A stretch of DNA of 27,140 nucleotides from Hypsibius dujardini. Lineage: Eukaryota > Tardigrada > Eutardigrada > Parachela > Hypsibiidae. The stretch covers positions 1 through 27,140 of the forward strand of contig LRSR01010008.1 in assembly GCA_001579985.1 (NCBI GenBank). Direction: 5' to 3'. The notes beneath the pieces are model-generated. The model was given only the letters and a program-made list of their open reading frames with translations, was not told the DNA's origin and searched no databases. The position numbers and the translations under genes were made by a program. Below, piece after piece: positions 10,287-21,603 of the stretch. How positions within the stretch are numbered: position 1 is the first letter of the stretch; every line of letters begins with the position of its first letter.

Positions 10287-11810
10287 GACGTTCAGTGGTC
10301 GAAATTGATTGGATCAAATGGAGAAAACGTATTGGGGAACGTGCTGGAATAACTGAATCTGCCGAGAAACAGGCGAAATTCAGAAAATTATTGAGAAATA
10401 CGGACGGAGGGCGACAAAATGGCGTTCTTTCGAGGGAAAATCCACTGTAAGAATATCCAACTGCGAAAATACGAGCCGTCGAACTCTTCGTTGCAGTGCG
10501 TTTACTAACGTCATTAATCCGGGCGAAAGGGAAGTTACGATGAAAACGAAACGACCTCGACGGTAATAAAGGCGACAGTTTCATTCAGCGGGTTTTGCCG
10601 CTTCCAACAAATAGCCCCAGGCAGAAATAAGGTGCGCAAAAAGCAGTGCGATTTTGCTCTTTATCTCACGCCGTTTTTGTTTTTCTTTACGAACAGAGAG
10701 TATAGTCATGTCTACAGTACTGTAGTAAAAAAACCGGTAGCTTGCCGACTTGCAATTTTTACGGTAGCTTCTGACAATGGTTAAATTCTTTGTTCCCTGC
10801 TCAGCCTTCACACTTGAAAAATGCTCAAAGTCTAAGTGGTCACAAGTTTCCCGAAACGAACTGTCAATTCTAATATTCGAATATATATTTTTTTTGCTAG
10901 AATTTGTTCACCAGATATGTTATGCTTTAAAATTTACCCCGGCCAAATTGTCTGGGTGGGTCTGAGAAAAGGAGACCGACTTACATTATTCGCCAGTGAT
11001 TACAGCGATTAGCAGTAAATAAAGGATCCGAAGTACCAACAGTAAAAATAAATCGGCAAAAAAACATTTCTGGGATTTGACAAAAACTTCATGTGAGTGA
11101 ATGGGCATTGGGAATAACACAGACAAATGATTGTTTGCTTGGGCCAGCGTTATAATGTTCAAGTACCGCCGCTGACTTTGAAAGATTTTCAGAGCCCAAT
11201 TCCGAAATCTCCCCGCGTCTTTTTAAATAGTGCAACATTAGCGATGATATCTAAAACTAATTTCAGCGGCGAAGTTCCGAGAATTTTTTTGGCGCTTCTT
11301 CGAAATAAGAAAAAAACCGGAAGGCACCATTTCTTAGAGTCGCAAAAGTACGAATGTTTTGATATCATGTTCAAAGAGGTTTTTTAGACGCTTTCCGGGC
11401 CAGATTAATTTTTAAATCGATTGGCACAAGCAGACATTTTCATGGCAAAGGCGACGGAGTTTCGAGTCATATGAAAAATCAACCGGGAACATTACGGTTC
11501 TCATTGATCCTCCAAAGTGAATGGTTTTGAATAACTTGATTTACGGCGTATTTTGACTAAAATCATCGCTCCGCTATACGAAATCCAAGAACGGTCAAAC
11601 AGAACGATTATTTGTTATTGTTTCTCAAATAATTGCTCTTAATTCAAATCGCGCAGATTATAAAACAGAACTCCCAGACCTCAGTTTTGTGTCTGTGATT
11701 CTGCTACTGCAGGCTGTCTCAATAAATTTTATTACAGCCGCTGGATCTTTTTTCGGAGGCATGTGTTGCTTGTAAAACGCACCAAACGATGATGACTTCT
11801 TACCCTAACG
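10287..11810. other. Intergenic region upstream of the NDRG gene
   Basis: It should contain the NDRG promoter and perhaps a 5' UTR exon: a GTAAGTC donor on the minus strand sits at about 10988. No TATA box can be assigned with confidence. Small ORFs on both strands (for example 10270-10584 minus and 11127-11387 plus) show no motif. Confidence 0.35.
10712..10725. repeat. Perfect 14-bp palindrome CTACAGTACTGTAG
   Basis: The sequence equals its own reverse complement. A related word, GTACAGTACTGTATTACAG, occurs near 5280. It lies about 430 bp upstream of the NDRG start codon. It could be a dimeric transcription-factor site or chance. Confidence 0.35.
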
Positions 11811-12025
11811 ATTGTGTTTTTGTGGGTGGCACGGACCACTTTCAAGGACTTCATCAATATGATCGGACTTAAAAATAATCAGTTCTCAGTCAATGATCTG
11901 TTGGAACGTTCAGTGAAAAACGAAATTTATTATTACATAGTGGTCAGGACAGGCATCGTTGCCTGATGATCATCTCAGCAATCACCAATGAACTATTAAA
12001 CCGATTTTTACCGTTGTATATCTAG

Positions 12026-13322
12026 GCTTACGTTAGTCTGGAATAGTTTAACAATTATCGACACACCCGGCTTTGGTGACACCGCGGGAATGGCTCGAGA
12101 CATTGAGATTTCTAACCAGCTGAAGCAGCTTTTTCGAAAAGTGGGCCTGACGGGGGGCATCGACCAAATCGATGCAGTGTGCGTTGTCGCCCAGAGTTCC
12201 CTGGTCCGCCTTACGCCTACACAGCAGTATATTTTTAATTGTATTTTGGCCATGTTTGGTCAAGATATCGCAGAAAATATCTTCTTGTTATGTACCTTCT
12301 CTGATGACAAGGTGCCACCAGTTCTGGACGCCGTGCGCAAAGACAAGTTTCCATTTGTCAACTATTTCCAGTTCAAAATTTCAGCCCTGTATGCGGATAA
12401 TGAAAAGGAGCTTCCATGTTCGGGAGCCTCTACTACGCTATGGCAACGATGAGCATGACCAACTTTTACAAGGGACTATACAAGGTCACGCCAAAAAGTC
12501 TCTTGCTAAGCCGAGAGGTTCTGAAGGAGCGCGAGAAGATTGAGACCGCTGTCGTGGGTCTACAGAAAGAGATCAACCAACGACTCCAGCAGGTGGAAGC
12601 CATTCGAAAACTACAGCAAGCAGTGAAACAACACGAGAAGAAAATCGACGCTAACGTCAATTTCACTGTCCAGGTCAGTGTACCATTCACGAATGAGATT
12701 AAGCTTAATCCAGGTGAATACGTCACAAATTGTTTCCTGTGCAACTACGGTACACGTGCCACTTTCCATGCGGAACTCCGAACAACGCAGACAAATCGGG
12801 ATGCGCTACGATCACCAATCAGCGTGCGTTATATGCCCAAAAAAGTGTCACTGGTCAAAACACGTTAATGTTCCCGTTCGATATGAACAAGGAAGCCGTA
12901 TGGAGCACAAAACACTTAACGAATTGAAAGAAGCATTTGAATTGTCAACGAAGGAGAAGGTCACAACCGAGCAGATGCTGCTCAGGATGAACGAAGTTCT
13001 GAATGACGTCACTGGAAAGGTAGCTGAACGTCTTTTCGCCATGACACAGAGTTTAGCGCGGCTTGATGAAATTGCTCTAAGAGTGAACGTTATGACAACG
13101 ACAGAGTACATCCATGTTCTCATTGCTAATGAAGAACGCGTAAAACGTCCAGGTTACCAAGACCGCATAGAAGGACTGAAGGACGCCAGGACCAAGGCTC
13201 TGATTATAGACGCTGCTATAAATAATGATGTAGCGCTCAAAGGTCCAGGTGGGAAACGTCAACCAATCAAAGATGCAGCGGCTTACCTGGAAACACTAGG
13301 GAAAAAACTGGGATGGAAATAA
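12026..13322 (+). pseudogene. Broken P-loop GTPase-like gene with Cys-rich box and coiled-coil tail
   Basis: After a likely acceptor (TATATCTAG, ending 12025) the frame gives LTIIDTPGFGDTAG, the G3/switch II region of an AIG1/septin-like GTPase. It continues through AVCVVAQSSL and a TFSDD segment in the G4 position. The same protein then continues in three other frame segments. It shifts at about 12410 into SMFGSLYYAM..SMTNFYKG, at about 12748 into YTCHFPCGTPNNADKSGC, and at about 12820 into ACVICPKKCHWSKH, ending at 13320-13322. The pieces rejoin in the order expected for this metazoan family: GTPase, coiled coil, then YVTNC..C...TCH..C and VCPKKC.W cysteine box, then a helical tail. Upstream, FVGGT at 11819 and TTFKDFIN at 11835 lie in different frames and may be a P-loop relic with a small deletion. 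Clean neighbouring genes argue for a pseudogene rather than poor sequence. Confidence 0.82.
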
Positions 13323-14511
13323 ACACGCGCCAGGTAATACGCATTTTGATTTAATAAGTTTTCTGATTATTATTCGGCAACTTAGCCTCGTGATGTCCGC
13401 AGAGCCTACACTGTGTCCATTGTGCACATGTAAAAGGTAATATCTTTTGTTTCGTAGGTATGGATTCTAATTCGATCGAAGAATGTGAGCAACCCATACA
13501 TGTTCTTGGAATGTCACCATTCTTGGAGGTTGCTTGATGAGTCCACAGTTCTTCGGTTCTTAGAACAACTGATTCCTGTAGAAAATTGTTCGATTACTTT
13601 GTGTTGAGACTTCATTATTTATATGGAACCTGTTTTCATCAGCTCAAAGAAACCTTTGCACTTACTTCACCACGTATGCTGACTTTCTAACGCGCCTAAC
13701 GTCGTAACCTTATAAGGGAAAACCCTCCTCCTACCTGTATGAAAGCGTTTTACCAGCGTGAACTTCTGGGGCTACAGAAATTGAATCACCTTTCGCAGTT
13801 CCCTGTTAGATCGGATGGTTCACTTACATCATATTCTCGGTGACAACCATGTCTGACCGATGAAAGGCCAGTGCTAGTGCGATAACGGAATGAACGAAAG
13901 TTGATCGCATCGTCCGTAGACCAATCTTGCTGCGACAATTAGACAGCTACATATACCGTACGTTTTTCGTAAAACAATGCATGTAGTGTATTATAAGAAA
14001 TTTTTTCACATACCGCGATCTAACAAGGGGTGGAAAAGGTAGCCGACCCGCCAATCTGCCTGACTTTTTTTTCATAGATGGCGAACTAAATATGCACATT
14101 TTCGAAATCTATTTTGTCTGCCCTCGAACCCTGGCCTTGCGAAAAAAAAATCGAAGGATCCCTTTTGCACTAACCGCTTAACGATTGACTTTAGTGATTG
14201 ATTGCTTGGTCTTGTTTCACTTACAACTAGACTATATTTACCGTATACGATATAAGAGGGGGAACCCAGAATGTCTCGGCTTTATGTTTTTTAATAGAGC
14301 TATACTTAAAACGATTTTCAAAATGTATGTCATAGGTATGGCTGTGAAACTTTTTGGCATGATCGCAAAGTTGGGAAAACATTGGACGCAATTATATTTT
14401 GCCTGATTTTTACCGCATTAACATCAATTTTGGGAAATGCTTAAATTTATAAAATGGTTGACACCAACCCACTTAAAATTTAAATTCTAATTAATTAGCA
14501 TGAGCAGACTT
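13323..14511. other. No secure gene; one exon-like stretch on minus
   Basis: AATAAA overlaps the stop of the preceding pseudogene (13318-13323). On the minus strand, 13929-13786 follows a GTCGCAG acceptor and stays open for 47 codons to a TGA. It is polar, has no recognised motif and is weak evidence for a gene. The rest shows nothing. Confidence 0.3.
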
Positions 14512-14625
14512 TTTTGGGAGAGCAGGAGGCGGAGCTATTAGTCAGTGGCGAGCCCGACCGGAAACTTCCGAGTGGTATTCCAGAAATGACGCATAGCTCC
14601 GCTCTCGGATCTCCAAAAAAGATTC
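14512..14625. repeat. Inverted repeat with arms of about 45 bp
   Basis: The left arm contains CTTTTTTGGGAGAGC and GGCGGAGCTAT. The right arm, read on the other strand, contains CTTTTTTGGAGATCC and AGCGGAGCTAT at matching spacing. The spacer is about 40-50 bp. It is likely a small foldback element or the remnant of one. Confidence 0.55.
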
Positions 14626-15128
14626 TGTCACTGCCAATCAATTTCAAATAGAATTTTGAGAAAGATAGTGTCAAAATTCTTTAGATCAAATCATTTGTCT
14701 AAATTAAAGTAAATTAAATTGATGTTGCAAACCAACAGGTTATGCAAACTTTTGATGGGGAGCTTCTGGGGTTCGCGAAATTAAAAACGTCATGTTTTCT
14801 ATTGTGTAGATTGATTGTTGATCGATTAGACATGACGTTTTGCCATCTCTCAAGCCGAGAACACAAACCCAACTCACCAGGTATGCTAAAGTAGTGTATA
14901 AGTAGAAATAAGGGCTTGCTTCTTTTGATCATAGCCGAAAGTGAACGGGAGAGTCGTCGCATCAAGTGATTCCAAAATTTATATGGGACGAGCTTACATA
15001 GTCGTAAAGAGAACCCGACTGGCAAGTGGCGATTCAGTCACGAGGAACCAATAGGAAAAAAAGAACATTCACACACATGGGTACGTAATAGTTAACTAGA
15101 TGGGAATAGGGCATATCTTGACCGTAGG
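14626..15128. other. No secure gene; exon-like stretch on minus
   Basis: On the minus strand 15018-14878 is flanked by CTTGCCAG and a GTGAGT donor and is open for 46 codons. It contains the basic segment RRLSRSLSAMIKRSK. I do not recognise it and could not chain it to other exons. Confidence 0.25.
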
Positions 15129-15350
15129 ATCCGTACCGTAGATGATGCGACGCCGGCGGCGCGGAAGAGTAGCTCCAATTCCGGTGATCTGTGCGGGCTA
15201 TTTAGGGAGGCAATGCAGACAGATGTGTGTGTTTGGCGGCAGTGCCTGAGACAACATTGTGAATATTGGGGCTGCATCTTGGACTACTTGGCTGACTGTA
15301 TCGACGTGGACTGTCGGCAGCCCTTCCAAACTTTTCCACGCAACTCGTAA
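15129..15350 (+). CDS. Cysteine-rich open stretch, unidentified
   Basis: A frame opening after CCGTAG (15122-15127, a possible acceptor) runs 73 codons to TAA at 15348-15350. It holds seven Cys in about 40 residues, including the segment CVWRQCLRQHCEYWGC. Spacing resembles a small secreted disulphide-bonded domain but matches no family I know. There is no in-frame ATG leader and no convincing polypyrimidine tract. It may be the last exon of an unseen gene or chance. Confidence 0.25.
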   Translation: MRTVDDATPAARKSSSNSGDLCGLFREAMQTDVCVWRQCLRQHCEYWGCILDYLADCIDVDCRQPFQTFPRNS

Positions 15351-16752
15351 ACTTTAACGTAAGTCGCTTGCTCTGTTTTCAACGTTTTAACAGTGGGGGC
15401 CTGATGGATGGGGGACTTCCAATCAGGACTCCGTTATAGAATTCCTCAGAAATGTTTTGCCCATCCAGTTTTGCGACAAAATGCCCTCCTTTGATTCGTC
15501 CTCAGAAGCTTGAGACACTTTATGGTTGGGTCTCCATTAAATTCTCGTCAGCCAATGATAGTAGACAATTATGTTCGCATACTCATACGTAGACAAGCGC
15601 GACATTTTATGTTGCTCCAAGGTCTTGGATTGTCCTGTTCTCTTTGCGTAACATAACATAACGTAAAATTTGGTTTTTAACTCAATGATCGACGGGTTGC
15701 ACACGAAAAACGATATTGAAAATACGGACAGATCTGGATGGAGTGCACAGTATATTTATTTTCATGAAGGGTACAAGAAGACTTCGGATGGTTCCCACAG
15801 ATTATCTACCATGCCCATCTATATGCATGCAGGCAAGATTTCTACTTACTCGCCTGCCTACCTGCCTATCCATATGTCTTCCTTATGTTTTTGTCTGTCT
15901 GTCTGTCTGTCTTAAACATCTATGCTCTGAGAGAGGATAGATGATCTGTATATTGTATAAAATCTCCATAAGAACAAAATATAGGGAGGTGGGAATGCAG
16001 TGCAAGAGGTAAGAGCACCCCTTTTTGTTCAGTCAAGGAGCACGGTAGCACGGTAGTTTAGCTTAACTTTTGTAACCCCTCGAAAAATCGTCAAGAGAGC
16101 GTGATTTTCTTCTCTATTGTTCTGTCTCCAACTTTCGGGGCCTTTGTTCTGCCTGTCTGCACGCTGGTACTTAACCGTGAAGCAGAGCTCTCGCTCTATG
16201 TTTTAAGACTAAGAAGAATTTAAAATTTTTCCAAAATCCGTGGTACTACCAAATATCCTGATGGATACAAGAGTTACATTTACACAATGTAAGGCCTCCG
16301 TCCCTACTAGGACGGAAGAACCTAAACATGCAAGCTATTAGACTGAATAATGGGAGAAGAATTGTGGTAAGACTTTATTCGTAGAGGAGATTAGAGGTGA
16401 AAGGAAGGAACTGTCCTAAATTACTGCAGAACATACGCTTATAAAGTCAGGTATAAAGAATAGTTCCTGATCTAACGTACTAGTTCCTGCTGACATGGCG
16501 GAACTATGTGCATGATAATAGTTGAGTAAGTACATTATAGAATATGAGGGTAGATAGGAATGAGTTATCTAGGTAGATAGACTATATTATTTGTAATTAT
16601 TGGGTACCTGTTGGGTACCACCCAACAACAGTACCACCACATTATTTAACAAACATAATTAAAAACTGATTCTTGGTTTTGATAAAACGGTTATGAAGTC
16701 ATATTATTAGACTGATTATTGCACTGGTTTGCAAACCATATTCCCTCAGATG
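15351..16752. other. No gene; microsatellite and hairpin
   Basis: Contains a TGTC microsatellite (15892-15912) and a perfect hairpin TGTTGGGT-ACC-ACCCAACA (16609-16627). The remainder is unremarkable AT-rich DNA. Confidence 0.5.
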
Positions 16753-16864
16753 GACAGACACATAGACACACAAACACACAGACATACATACAGACACACA
16801 GATACACAGACACACAAACAAACATAGAGACAGACACACAGACAGATAGACAGACAGGCAGACA
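16753..16864. repeat. Imperfect CAGA/CACA microsatellite
   Basis: Mixed ACAGACAC, ACACAGAC and GACAGACA units run for about 110 bp. Apparent ORFs on the minus strand here are translations of the repeat. Confidence 0.85.
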
Positions 16865-17012
16865 ATCAGGCAACAAGTAAGCTGATTTTCCATGAAATTG
16901 TTAGATTTTGTTGCCGTTTACGCAAAGCTTAAATTTGACGGAAAACGAAGTTCCCTAATGGATTTTTTGGCTCTGGGCACGCCAGGCTTATTTATTTTGT
17001 GATCCGAAGAAA

Positions 17013-17145
17013 AATGAGCGAAACGGCATGTCCACGTGTAGGGAAGGGACAGTTCGTTCATTTTTATTGCTGTCATAAAGATTGAGCGAAGTGTCACTGT
17101 CCTGTGTAGTGAAGGGACGTTTCGTGCAAATTTTGTGGTTCTCTT
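17013..17145. repeat. Diverged tandem duplication, 68-bp period
   Basis: Two neighbouring units begin AATGAGCGAA (17013) and ATTGAGCGAA (17081). They share GTGTAGNGAAGGGAC, TTCGT and an A/T-rich end. Identity is about 70 percent. Confidence 0.55.
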
Positions 17146-17376
17146 CAATTTGGCGTCTTCTTGTTAGCTAAACTTCCCCGCAACCAAGGAGCACGTGTAT
17201 GGGACCGGTAACACGATAAGATTGTAGACACATCCACAAAGAGGCTATTAGTATCATATACCAAATCGGAAGCTCCAAGAGGGGGTGGGGTTGTTGTTCG
17301 TTTTCTCATCACTGTCGCATCAGATATCCAGGATATCTCCATGCAATAGCGATGCGACATAACAACGAAAACTCCG

Positions 17377-17416
17377 TTTGATTTGATTTTGATTTGATTT
17401 GATTTGATTTGATTTG
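17377..17416. repeat. TTTGA pentanucleotide microsatellite
   Basis: About eight TTTGA units with one extra T. Confidence 0.9.
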
Positions 17417-18130
17417 GTGATCCAGCGAAAATTGCATCGAAAGAACAGTTTTTCCCACAATTTGTGTTTTATTTTAATGCTGTTGTGCCTTTGCCAAACG
17501 TTTGTTATGAGAGAAATTAAACACGTAAATTAGGGATTTGGACTTAATTTTCTATTTTTTTTCAAGGTTAGAGTTCAGAAATCGGTATGTTTTACAAAAG
17601 CCAATAATTATAACTTAAAATTCATATCACAAACAAAAATCAAGTCAAACGGACCCCGGTTGATTCGATTTGATTGCTTGATATTTGGATTAATTACTCG
17701 CATCCCTGTGGTGCGAACCGATGTCTCGTTCGCGCACATCCCCCTCCCGCCAGTGCCAATTTGCAGACCGTAATGCAGATTCGACCGTTTTTACCGTGGA
17801 CAACATCTTGACCTGACCAGCATACGCTGCACAAACTAACTGCGCATTTTCATTTTGATTGATGATCGTTTGAAGTGCGGATCAACAGTGCATAGCATAA
17901 ACTCGTATATGCTCATGAACTGCAAACCTGCTGGAACTTTTGAAATGTTAAGACTTTATGCCATAATACTCATAAATATACTGATATTTAAATGTCATGC
18001 CCCCATGGTAATATTTAGCATGATTGTGTATTGGGCATTTAGATGCTTTTTTCAGTCAGAACACGGTAATTAGCATGCTCCATGTTACTGTCTAAATGTC
18101 GTTGTGTTAAGTATGATAATGTAGGATTAT
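17417..18130. other. Region downstream of the GPCR gene, no gene seen
   Basis: This should include the GPCR 3' UTR on the minus strand, but I cannot place a clear AATAAA signal. Small ORFs show no motif. Confidence 0.4.
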
Positions 18131-20408
18131 TCATGAAATCAATAACTGGGGTCTGCTGCGAGTTCCTCTTGGTCTAACGGTGTTTGACCGTTTGCGCCAC
18201 CATTGGCAATAAAGAACTTTGCGGATGCCGTCCTGGAAGAGTCGACTGCTGGTCCAGTAAAAGACCTAATAAAAACACGGCACATAAAAATATTGCGCCT
18301 CACAATTCAATCGTTCCTGCATGACGGAACCCATCCTTCACCATCTTTTGCACTGTTAAGAGTTTGACAATTTGTCTTACGAAGAGTGGGCGTGTATTTT
18401 TTATATAATTTGTTTGTTTATGTTCTTCGAAACCGGACGAACCACATTTTTTATTCGACGGTTCATGTTAGCGACCACAATGTAAGACAGTCAAAACTGC
18501 CACCAGAATATTTGGCTAGAGCCCAAAATTGCTTGAACAGCGCAATGGGACACAGACCCATCCCCAGACACGGACACAGACACAGACACAGATACAGATA
18601 CAGACACAGACACAGACACAGACACATGCTCTAACTTGGTCAACGGCAACTTTTTGTCACATCTTTTAAAAAAAAACTACTAATCAAAGGTCATTTATAG
18701 AATTCTGTAATTTCAGTTTTGACCATGTCTACTCACGTTCCTCTGCACTTATCTCACCGGATTAATTGCACTGAAACTGTTCGTCAACCATCGCAACGTC
18801 AACTGCAATGCCAAATTCTCCGCATACGCCCGTTCGAAGAACCCCACTGTAACGTAGATCGGATATATGGTGATGCAATGCCAGGCAAAGGACAAGAACA
18901 GCGTTCGCGAAATTTCCCACTTCCGTGCCAAGACCCGGCTGACATTTGCCTTCCTACGAACGTCTCGAATCGTCTTCCCCAGGACTACCGCGTAACAAAC
19001 GCCCATCACACCAGTCGGAAAGTACACCCCAAAGACCGAATAAAACAGGAAGGAATTGACCGAGCTGCTGGCCGTCGGCCCAGTGGAGCAGCCTCCCGAT
19101 TTCACATTGCGCACCATCTCCATGCCCACACCCAAGACGGGGAAAATATTCAGCAACACCGACACAATCCAGGGAGAAATAATAATGGAAATAATGGCGG
19201 ACTTTTTCGTTAGCAAATGAAAATGATGCGGTAAAACGGTGGCAACCAAACGGTGAATGGCCAGGACACATTCCGCGTAGAAACCCGCGACGTAGGCGGA
19301 GTAGACGTACAAGTTCTGGTAGGTGCAGAAAGCCCTAAAAAATAGTGTTAATTAATTAACTTTTTAAATTAAATAGAATATAGACGAAATACTTTTTTGG
19401 CGTTAATAAATGAAATACACTTAAATAAAACTGTCCATTTTAAGTAAGAATACTATTTATATGAAAAACAATTTATCATTCTGCAGGTCCAACGCTAACA
19501 TTTGCTCAACTTTGAATGACTTTGAAAATGGGCATTTTTTTATCCCCCAAGTTTGGCCACAATCTGGTAGCTGAAATTCAGCATAGAAATTTTATGAACA
19601 CAGTGCATGCAAAAGTGCTGACAGAATCTTCTTCGAATATGTTCGGGCTCGATAAATAATGATTCTGCGCTTCTTTATCAGAACAAAAGTTTTAGAAAAA
19701 ATTGTCGTTAACCCATACAAAATTGAGGAAACCCTAACGATACATCTTGACCGTTCAATTTTCGCCTTGAAAAGCAGCACAATTATTGTTTATGCTTTCA
19801 GTGTAATTTTTTTTTGCGTGGAAAATTGGCATTGCCTTCACGAGTTTAGAGTTAGCAAAAGTTTCTTTCTGTCCAATCAATAAATCAACCCCTTTCGTAC
19901 AGTTAAATTGTTCAAAAGTAACGGTTTTCCCTTGGCGAACCCCAGAAGGTCCCCGTCAACAACTTTCATAATCTCTTGATTTGAAACACAATTTAAGCGC
20001 CCTTCAGCACGTTTCTGTCAATTTTAATGATTGCAATACTTTCACCCAGTTTGTATGGTGACCCTTCAAAGTGGAGCAAATGTTGGCGTTGTACCCTGTA
20101 AATCTATCTAAACAACATTACCTGAGAAGGGGGTAATGTGGACCGAGATAGACCGGGATGGTGGCATTGGGCACGGACACGGTGGTCATCCAAAGGTCAA
20201 TGGCGATACAGTGGACGATGAGCGCCCAGCTGGAGGACCGACGGAGGGGTCGATAGACGAAAAGGCTGATGAGTAGGAGGACATTGGCCACGCCTCCGAG
20301 AATGTTGGTCACCAGGACGGAGATGATCCAGCCGAGGAGTTGGGGGTTGTTATGTTGTTGAGGCTCAGCGATGGTGGCGTTGAAGTCACTGTAGTGCGTG
20401 GAATTCAT
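18131..20408 (-). CDS. Rhodopsin-family G protein-coupled receptor, orphan, 3 exons
   Basis: Exons (minus): 20408-20122, 19334-18758, 18265-18131. The joins (AG/G, phase 2; CCG/GTC, phase 0) give 332 residues. Two N-glycosylation sites (N2, N10) precede TM1 (about 25-50, with N42). TM2 has D71; TM3 starts with the conserved C99; TM4 has W151; extracellular loop 2 has C178, the likely disulphide partner; TM5 has P202; TM6 has FAWHCITIYP (245-254). TM7 ends in NPVFY (287-291), the NPxxY motif, which is split by the second intron and confirms the third exon. A basic helix-8-like tail follows. The DRY motif is replaced by HRL (123-125), which may alter G protein coupling. Ligand unknown. Subfamily cannot be assigned from sequence alone. 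Confidence 0.95.
18564..18626. repeat. CAGACA/CAGATA microsatellite
   Basis: About ten hexamer units within the second intron of the GPCR gene. Confidence 0.9.
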
Positions 20409-21122
20409 TTTTCAATTTTATGAAAAATATTGAAAAATATAGATTTCTAGTTGGGGTTAATACTTTATACTGTATGTGAATTTTTGTATGGTTGGAATTT
20501 TGTGTGTGGAGAAAATAATGTGTGCAAAATGTGGAGTATGAATCGGCAGCCTGAGGATAAAATGTTAGATTTTTTGTCCGGTTTGTGTGTCTATGTGTCA
20601 GAATGAAATTGATTATGTTCTTGTATTCAGATTAATCTTCCTAGGATGAGGACTACCGCGGAGGTTGTAATATTTAAGATAAACCCTGCTTAAGGGGCAC
20701 GAGAGTCAATTAAAGGACTTCTTGATGGTCAGGTGCTCGACGTTATGCTATCGCGCGGAGGGGGGGGGGCGCACCTTGCCGATTACGTAGCATCATAGCA
20801 TCGATTTCGTAGCATCGTGTTCTAAATCATCTTGGAGGGACGAAATTATTATTATTGCGCGAAATGCGTATCTTGAGAGAACTGCGCTTCCTGTTTTCGA
20901 GATTTATTGCGCGGTCCAATGACGGAAATGTGTATTTGTTTGTCGTTCCTTGAAAGGGTCCAAACATTCATCTGTTGGGGATGGAGAATTTAGTACACAG
21001 TTAATTCACCTAGTGTTACGGAAGCCGGAGCTTCTGAAACTAATTATAGCTCAACAATTAGCAGGTGGAAATTTATAATTAAATGGTTATGGCGAAGGGG
21101 CAAAATCATGGATGTGGATTAA
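20409..21122. other. Region upstream of the GPCR gene
   Basis: Presumed GPCR promoter on the minus strand. No TATA box is assignable. A run of ten G lies near 20760. No other gene was seen. Confidence 0.4.
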
Positions 21123-21443
21123 CTCCACCCCCTCAAGGAGAACGGCCATGAGGATATTCAAGTCCTGGGATTACTGAAGTTAAATGAGCTGGGGGTTGGC
21201 AAAGTTTATTACGTACCTGCTTTAATCACCATTCGCCCAATTATGCCTCTAAGTCCTACCATAAGGGGCGTAACGGACAGGGGTGCAACGGGACTTTACT
21301 TTGAGCATCCTAATTTGCTGGCACCCGGTAAAAAGTTGTTTTTAACTTGGTTAGCGCTATCTTGTGGTCACGTGTGTATTATTGTTTGCTCTCTGATTTC
21401 AACATGTTGCTTGTTTAGATTGGCTCAAACTGGTGTCAAATAA
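21123..21443 (+). other. Open stretch of 106 codons, unidentified
   Basis: The frame opens after TAA (21120-21122) and closes at 21441-21443. The same frame is also open for some distance before that TAA, giving WLWRRGKIMDVD. The C-terminal part is hydrophobic and Cys-rich (LFLTWLALSCGHV). AATAAA follows within a few bases of the stop. It could be a retroelement relic with one stop or chance; there is no known motif. Confidence 0.2.
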
Positions 21444-21603
21444 ATCTTTGATTCAAAATTCTGACTTTTCATCGACATCAGAACGTACGCCGTACTGTTA
21501 GGTAGGGTTTATCTGGTATTTTGGTTTGGCGCACGACACACAGGTACATATGTAAACTCGCGAAACGACGACGCTTTGCGGTTCCAACCAGTATTACGCC
21601 GAA

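Noticed and set aside
12380-12850. Programmed ribosomal frameshifting in the GTPase-like gene
   Set aside because: Three shifts in different directions without slippery heptamers or nearby structures are better explained by decay.
16753-16864. CRISPR-like array
   Set aside because: Units are imperfect 4-8 bp microsatellite words with no spacers.
16691-16893. Two 61-64-codon minus frames rich in Cys, Val and Ser
   Set aside because: They are translations of the CAGA/CACA microsatellite.
18330-18352. Alternative last GPCR exon after TTAACAG
   Set aside because: It gives no NPxxY continuation and stops at once in the required phase. The exon at 18265-18131 restores NPVFY and a helix-8 tail.
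18719-19213. 164-codon open frame on plus
   Set aside because: It is antisense to the second exon of the GPCR gene and has no motif of its own.
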